6,813 bases of DNA from NCBI GenBank assembly GCA_018898235.1, contig JAHIJU010000004.1, positions 1 through 6,813 on the forward strand. The letters run 5' to 3'. Positions 5,845 to 6,813 of this stretch are shown piece after piece. The stretch is from Actinomycetota bacterium. GTDB lineage: Bacteria; Actinomycetota; Actinomycetes; Actinomycetales; Cellulomonadaceae. Position 1 is the first letter of the stretch; every line of letters begins with the position of its first letter. A model generated the notes under the pieces. That model ran no database searches and was not told where the DNA came from. It was given only the letters and a program-made list of their open reading frames with translations. The translations under genes and the position numbers were made by a program.

Positions 5845-5850
5845 CACACC

Positions 5851-6813
5851 ATGTCGTCCTACGACCAGCTCACTGTGGCCCTGGTCTTCGACGACGACCT
5901 CGACCGACCCGACGGCGTCCAGCAGTACGTGCTCACACTGGCCGACGGGCTGCGCCGACGCGGGCACGACGTCCACCTCATCGCCCCCGCGACGGTGCGT
6001 ACCGACCTGCCGAACCTGCACGTCGTCGGTCGCCACATCACGGCCTCGATCAACGGGAACCGGGTCCGTACCCCGCTGGGTGCCCCGATGAGCCAGGTCA
6101 ACCGGCTGCTGGCGCAGGTGCGCCCGGACGTCCTGCACGTCCAGATGCCGCACTCACCGCTGCTCGCCGGCCGCTTCGTGCGCTCCGCACCCGCCGACGC
6201 GGCCGTCGTCGGCACGTTCCACATCGCCGCGGGCTCGCGGCTCGCCGATGCCGGCGGCCGGCTGCTCGGCACCGTCGAACGTCGCGAGCTGCGCCGGTTC
6301 GATGCCGTGCTCAGCATGTCCGACGCCGGGCAGGCGTTCGCCCGGTCCGCCTTCAGCCTCACCACCACCCCGTCCACCATGCCCGTCCACCTGCACGCGC
6401 TGCCGACCGAGACCGCACCACGGGTCGACGACGGCGGACCGGTGCGGATCGTCTTCCTCGGCAGGCTCGTCGAGCGCAAGGGCGCCCGGGAGCTGCTGGC
6501 GGCCCTCGACGTGCTGGCCTCCCAGCACCTCGCCCGACGACCGTGGACGGCCGAGCTCGCCGGCGCCGGACCGCAGGCGCGGCTGCTCGCCAAGTTCGTC
6601 GCGGACCACCGCCTGGGCGGCCTCGTGACCTTCTCCGGGTTCGTGGACGAGCAGGAGAAAGCGGCGCTGCTCGGTGCAGGTGACCTCGTGGTGCTGCCCT
6701 CGACCGGGGGCGAGAGCTTCGGGATCTCGGTGGTCGAGGCGCTCGCCGCGGCCGGCGGAGTGGTGCTGGCCGGTGACAACCCCGGGTACCGCACCCCCAT
6801 GGCGGGTCTGGAG
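5851..6813 (+). CDS. GT4-family glycosyltransferase, PimA-like (3' end cut off)
   Basis: The first 321 codons of a GT-B fold retaining glycosyltransferase; no stop is reached, and family members usually run to about 370-390 residues. The N-terminal half has DGVQQYVLTLADGLRRRGHD (21-40), matching the glycine loop and helix of phosphatidylinositol mannosyltransferase PimA (GGVQ..VLQLAE.LR.RGH), and VLHVQMP (94-100). TFH at 122-124 corresponds to the active-site histidine region of PimA. The C-terminal domain has the donor phosphate site GRLVERKG (204-211, Arg205 and Lys210) and the E-x7-E motif in GGESFGISVVEALA (286-299, Glu288 and Glu296), close to PimA's GGESFGIVLVEAMA. A soluble, membrane-associated enzyme using a nucleotide sugar, perhaps GDP-mannose, on a lipid or glycan is likely; donor and acceptor are inference. 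It is transcribed away from rpmE and appears leaderless. Confidence 0.88.
   Translation, partial: MSSYDQLTVALVFDDDLDRPDGVQQYVLTLADGLRRRGHDVHLIAPATVRTDLPNLHVVGRHITASINGNRVRTPLGAPMSQVNRLLAQVRPDVLHVQMPHSPLLAGRFVRSAPADAAVVGTFHIAAGSRLADAGGRLLGTVERRELRRFDAVLSMSDAGQAFARSAFSLTTTPSTMPVHLHALPTETAPRVDDGGPVRIVFLGRLVERKGARELLAALDVLASQHLARRPWTAELAGAGPQARLLAKFVADHRLGGLVTFSGFVDEQEKAALLGAGDLVVLPSTGGESFGISVVEALAAAGGVVLAGDNPGYRTPMAGLE

Noticed and set aside
5718..6683. A 321-codon open frame on the plus strand in a different frame from the glycosyltransferase
   Set aside because: It is proline/arginine-rich with no motif. The frame beginning at 5851 carries the full set of GT4 motifs.
1..6813. Mobile elements, CRISPR arrays, tRNA or rRNA genes, toxin or phage genes
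   Set aside because: No direct repeats with spacers, transposase-like products, tRNA-like folds or foreign base composition were seen; the whole window is accounted for by core genes and short spacers.

Overview
The window is a GC-rich stretch of chromosome from an actinobacterium. It uses GTG starts freely, mostly TGA stops, and G/C-ending codons. Gene order on the minus strand is rpmE - prfA - prmC - sua5-type (YrdC) - wecA - atpI-like - atpB - atpE. This is the core arrangement I know from mycobacteria (Rv1298 to Rv1305) and other Actinobacteria. The c-subunit N-terminus ('GNIATVGYGLAV') resembles the Streptomyces/Pseudonocardiales form more than the mycobacterial one. A member of Pseudonocardiales or a neighbouring order is my best guess, at low confidence.

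Layout (genes read right to left, except the last). Positions 1-89 hold the start of atpE, cut by the window edge. atpB lies at 172-963, with an alternative CTG start further upstream. A gap of roughly 180 bases carries a probable promoter. Four genes follow (1148-4267) whose ends overlap by 4 bases at each junction: atpI-like, wecA, the YrdC/Sua5 threonylcarbamoyl-AMP synthase and prmC. prmC in turn overlaps prfA (4260-5339) by about 8 bases. Between prfA and rpmE (5425-5640) is an 85-base spacer with a very strong hairpin (5371-5417). Upstream of rpmE is a 210-base divergent promoter region. A PimA-like GT4 glycosyltransferase then runs on the plus strand from 5851 past the end of the window.

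The minus-strand cluster combines translation (ribosomal protein L31, release factor 1, the methyltransferase that modifies release factors, and the tRNA t6A synthesis enzyme) with a polyprenyl-phosphate GlcNAc-1-phosphate transferase that starts cell-envelope glycan synthesis and with the first genes of the F1Fo ATP synthase operon. The stop/start overlaps imply translational coupling from prfA through atpI, with a fresh promoter likely before atpB.

I see no mobile element, CRISPR array, tRNA, rRNA or obviously foreign gene. This is mostly ordinary core genome. The points worth a second look are regulatory: the rpmE TAG stop and hairpin just ahead of prfA (TAG is read by the prfA product), a three-codon leader reading frame overlapping the prfA start, a small hairpin over the rpmE ribosome binding site, the apparently leaderless glycosyltransferase, the possible CTG start of atpB, and the absence of rho from its usual place next to rpmE.
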